Shown here: piece after piece, positions 62,814 to 64,000 of the stretch
Layout of the letters: every line of letters starts with the position of its first letter
How positions within the stretch are numbered: position 1 is the first letter of the stretch
Source: Streptomyces rapamycinicus NRRL 5491
GTDB taxonomy: Bacteria; Actinomycetota; Actinomycetes; Streptomycetales; Streptomycetaceae
Assembly: GCF_024298965.1 (NCBI RefSeq)
Contig: NZ_CP085193.1
Coordinates: 6,944,001-7,008,000, forward strand
Length of the DNA stretch: 64,000 nt
Direction of reading: 5' to 3'
The notes under the pieces: model-generated
Databases searched by the model: none
The model's input: only the letters and a program-made list of their open reading frames with translations
What the model was told of the DNA's origin: nothing
Translations under genes and position numbers: made by a program

Positions 62814-63999
62814 CTCTCCACCACGAGAGGAACGAACTCCACAAGCCGCCCTTCTCCTGCTTATTCTGGGCGTGGGCGCGATGGTCGCCCGTGGGGATCT
62901 GTTGCTGCGTAACGGGCTGTTTTTCCGTACGTATCGGAGTGAATCGGGCAGGGAGTGCGTTCAGCCCTCGGTTGAATGGTCCGGGGCGCCACGTCAGGCT
63001 CGACTCGGGCACCGCGAGCTCGATGTCCGGCAGCTTGTTGAGCAGTTTTTCGATGGCCACCACACCGATCAGCTGGCCGGTGTCCTTGGCCGGGCAGGCG
63101 TGCGGACCGGCGCTCCATGCCAGGTGAGCGCGCTTGCTGAGCTGCTGCCGGGAGGCGGACAGCGCGGGGTCGCTGTTCGCGGCCGCGATGGAGACCAGCA
63201 CCAGATCGCCCGCCCGCAGCCGGGTCCCGGCGAAGTCCACATCGGTAACCGGGTAATGCGGGGCGTAATTGGCCATTGGCGGGCTGTTCCACAGCACATC
63301 GTCGAGGGCGTCCTCGACCAGCAGCCCGGCCCCCGCGTACCGCTCGTCCGAGAGCAGTAGCAGCAGCGCGTTGGCGATGAGATTCCGCTGCGGCTCGGCC
63401 CCGGCGCCCAGCAACAGCACCAGCTGATGAACCATTTCACCGTCGTTCAGCTGGGCATGGTGTTCCATAAGCCAGGAGGTGACATCGTCTCCGGGCTGCT
63501 TGCGCTTCAACGCGACGAGTTCGGCCACGCTCTGGCCGAGTACCTCGTTCGCCTTCTCCGCATTGATTCCGTCGAATATCCCGGAAATGCCGAAGATGAC
63601 CCGGTCGCCAATTTCCGCCGGACATCCGAAAAGCTCATTGAAAACAAACAGCGGCAGCAGTTTGGCATAATCGTTGAGCAGATCGGCCGAGCCGCGGGAG
63701 ATGAACTGGTCCATCAGATATTCCGCGACGCGTTCGACATGGCGGCTCAGCCGATGCGTGTCCACCCGGGCCAGGCTGTCGGTCACCGCCTGACGCAGCC
63801 GCATATGCTCGGCGCCGTCGGTGAACATGCAGTTCGGCCGGTACTCCAGCAACGGGACGACCGGATTGTCCCGGGAGACCTTGCCCTCGTTGTATTCACG
63901 CCAGCGGCGCGAGTCCTTCCGGAAGGTGTCCGGGTTCTGCAGCAGCTGGAGCGCCGCCGAGTAGTCCGTGACCAGCGTGGCCTCGACGCCCGGGGAGAG
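62809..63999 (-). CDS. Cytochrome P450 lacking ExxR, 5' end outside window
   Basis: At least 396 residues of a P450; the N-terminus lies beyond base 64000. The K-helix reads EDALDDVLWNSPP, again without the E-x-x-R Arg. The haem loop is AWSAGPHACPAKDTG with the axial Cys. The I-helix (LLGAGAEPQRNLIANAL) is also atypical. It ends in a short tail with GLWSSFLSWWRA, similar in place and character to the tail of the P450 at 45.7 kb. It precedes the prenyltransferase and tryptophanase genes on the same strand, 345 nt from the former, so it may oxidise prenylindole. Confidence 0.88.
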   Translation of the reverse strand, partial: LSPGVEATLVTDYSAALQLLQNPDTFRKDSRRWREYNEGKVSRDNPVVPLLEYRPNCMFTDGAEHMRLRQAVTDSLARVDTHRLSRHVERVAEYLMDQFISRGSADLLNDYAKLLPLFVFNELFGCPAEIGDRVIFGISGIFDGINAEKANEVLGQSVAELVALKRKQPGDDVTSWLMEHHAQLNDGEMVHQLVLLLGAGAEPQRNLIANALLLLLSDERYAGAGLLVEDALDDVLWNSPPMANYAPHYPVTDVDFAGTRLRAGDLVLVSIAAANSDPALSASRQQLSKRAHLAWSAGPHACPAKDTGQLIGVVAIEKLLNKLPDIELAVPESSLTWRPGPFNRGLNALPARFTPIRTEKQPVTQQQIPTGDHRAHAQNKQEKGGLWSSFLSWWRA

Positions 64000-64000
64000 C

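Overview
The window is a chromosomal segment of a Streptomyces or a very close relative. The evidence is the very high GC content, the strong G/C bias at third codon positions, frequent GTG starts, and signature loci: the AfsQ1/AfsQ2 two-component system divergent from sigma factor SigQ, an acyl-CoA carboxylase locus with an epsilon subunit, a class III adenylate cyclase, a LAxTG surface protein and CYP157-like P450s. Gene order from add to the L,D-transpeptidase follows, from memory, the S. coelicolor SCO4901-SCO4934 region. I see no rRNA, tRNA, CRISPR array, integrase or transposase.

Layout. 0-6.3 kb: the 3' end of a BMP-family nucleoside-binding lipoprotein gene, its ABC importer (ATPase and two permeases), cytidine deaminase and thymidine phosphorylase, all on the + strand. 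6.4-11.8 kb: a flavin/F420-type oxidoreductase, a class A beta-lactamase, a divergent LysR/MFS pair and an alpha/beta-hydrolase-like protein. 11.9-18.4 kb: adenosine deaminase, a small secreted protein, PspC and VanZ proteins, a lipoprotein-afsQ2-afsQ1 operon and divergent sigQ. 18.6-22.8 kb: a uridine-kinase-like protein and an MFS/LigI-like/LigJ-like operon. 22.8-23.9 kb: a gene-free block with a 15-G run and an 18-bp minisatellite. 23.9-32.5 kb: deoC with two aldehyde dehydrogenase genes, a PH-like membrane protein, a phosphohexomutase, purine nucleoside phosphorylase and a gamma-glutamylcyclotransferase-like protein; a pair of inverted 82-bp elements lies between the mutase and the phosphorylase. 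32.6-37.4 kb: LpdA-type flavoprotein, DeoR and TetR regulators and an esterase. 37.4-44.1 kb: acyl-CoA carboxylase alpha, beta and epsilon subunits, Maf, small membrane proteins and biotin protein ligase. 44.3-53.9 kb: adenylate cyclase, an atypical P450, enoyl-CoA hydratase, a GGDEF protein, HutH, a sortase-E-type substrate and an L,D-transpeptidase. 54.2-59.7 kb: VOC, DUF2079, secreted HNH nuclease, SurA-like lipoprotein, MazG and DUF6479 proteins. 59.8-64 kb: a minus-strand cassette of atypical P450 (truncated at the window edge), short leader ORF, aromatic prenyltransferase and tryptophanase.

How the parts work together. Nucleoside uptake and catabolism is the main theme: importer, cdd, deoA, add, purine nucleoside phosphorylase, a phosphohexomutase that could serve as phosphopentomutase, deoC, and aldehyde dehydrogenases to take the acetaldehyde. 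Three of these promoters (add, deoC, purine nucleoside phosphorylase) carry the identical 12-bp palindrome CTACGCGCGTAG within about 16-26 nt of the start codon, so I propose a local regulon. The carboxylase genes and biotin ligase make (propionyl/acyl)-CoA carboxylase. The terminal cassette is the best secondary-metabolite candidate: prenylation of tryptophan, side-chain removal to a prenylindole, and P450 tailoring by an enzyme whose K-helix lacks the usual ExxR arginine.
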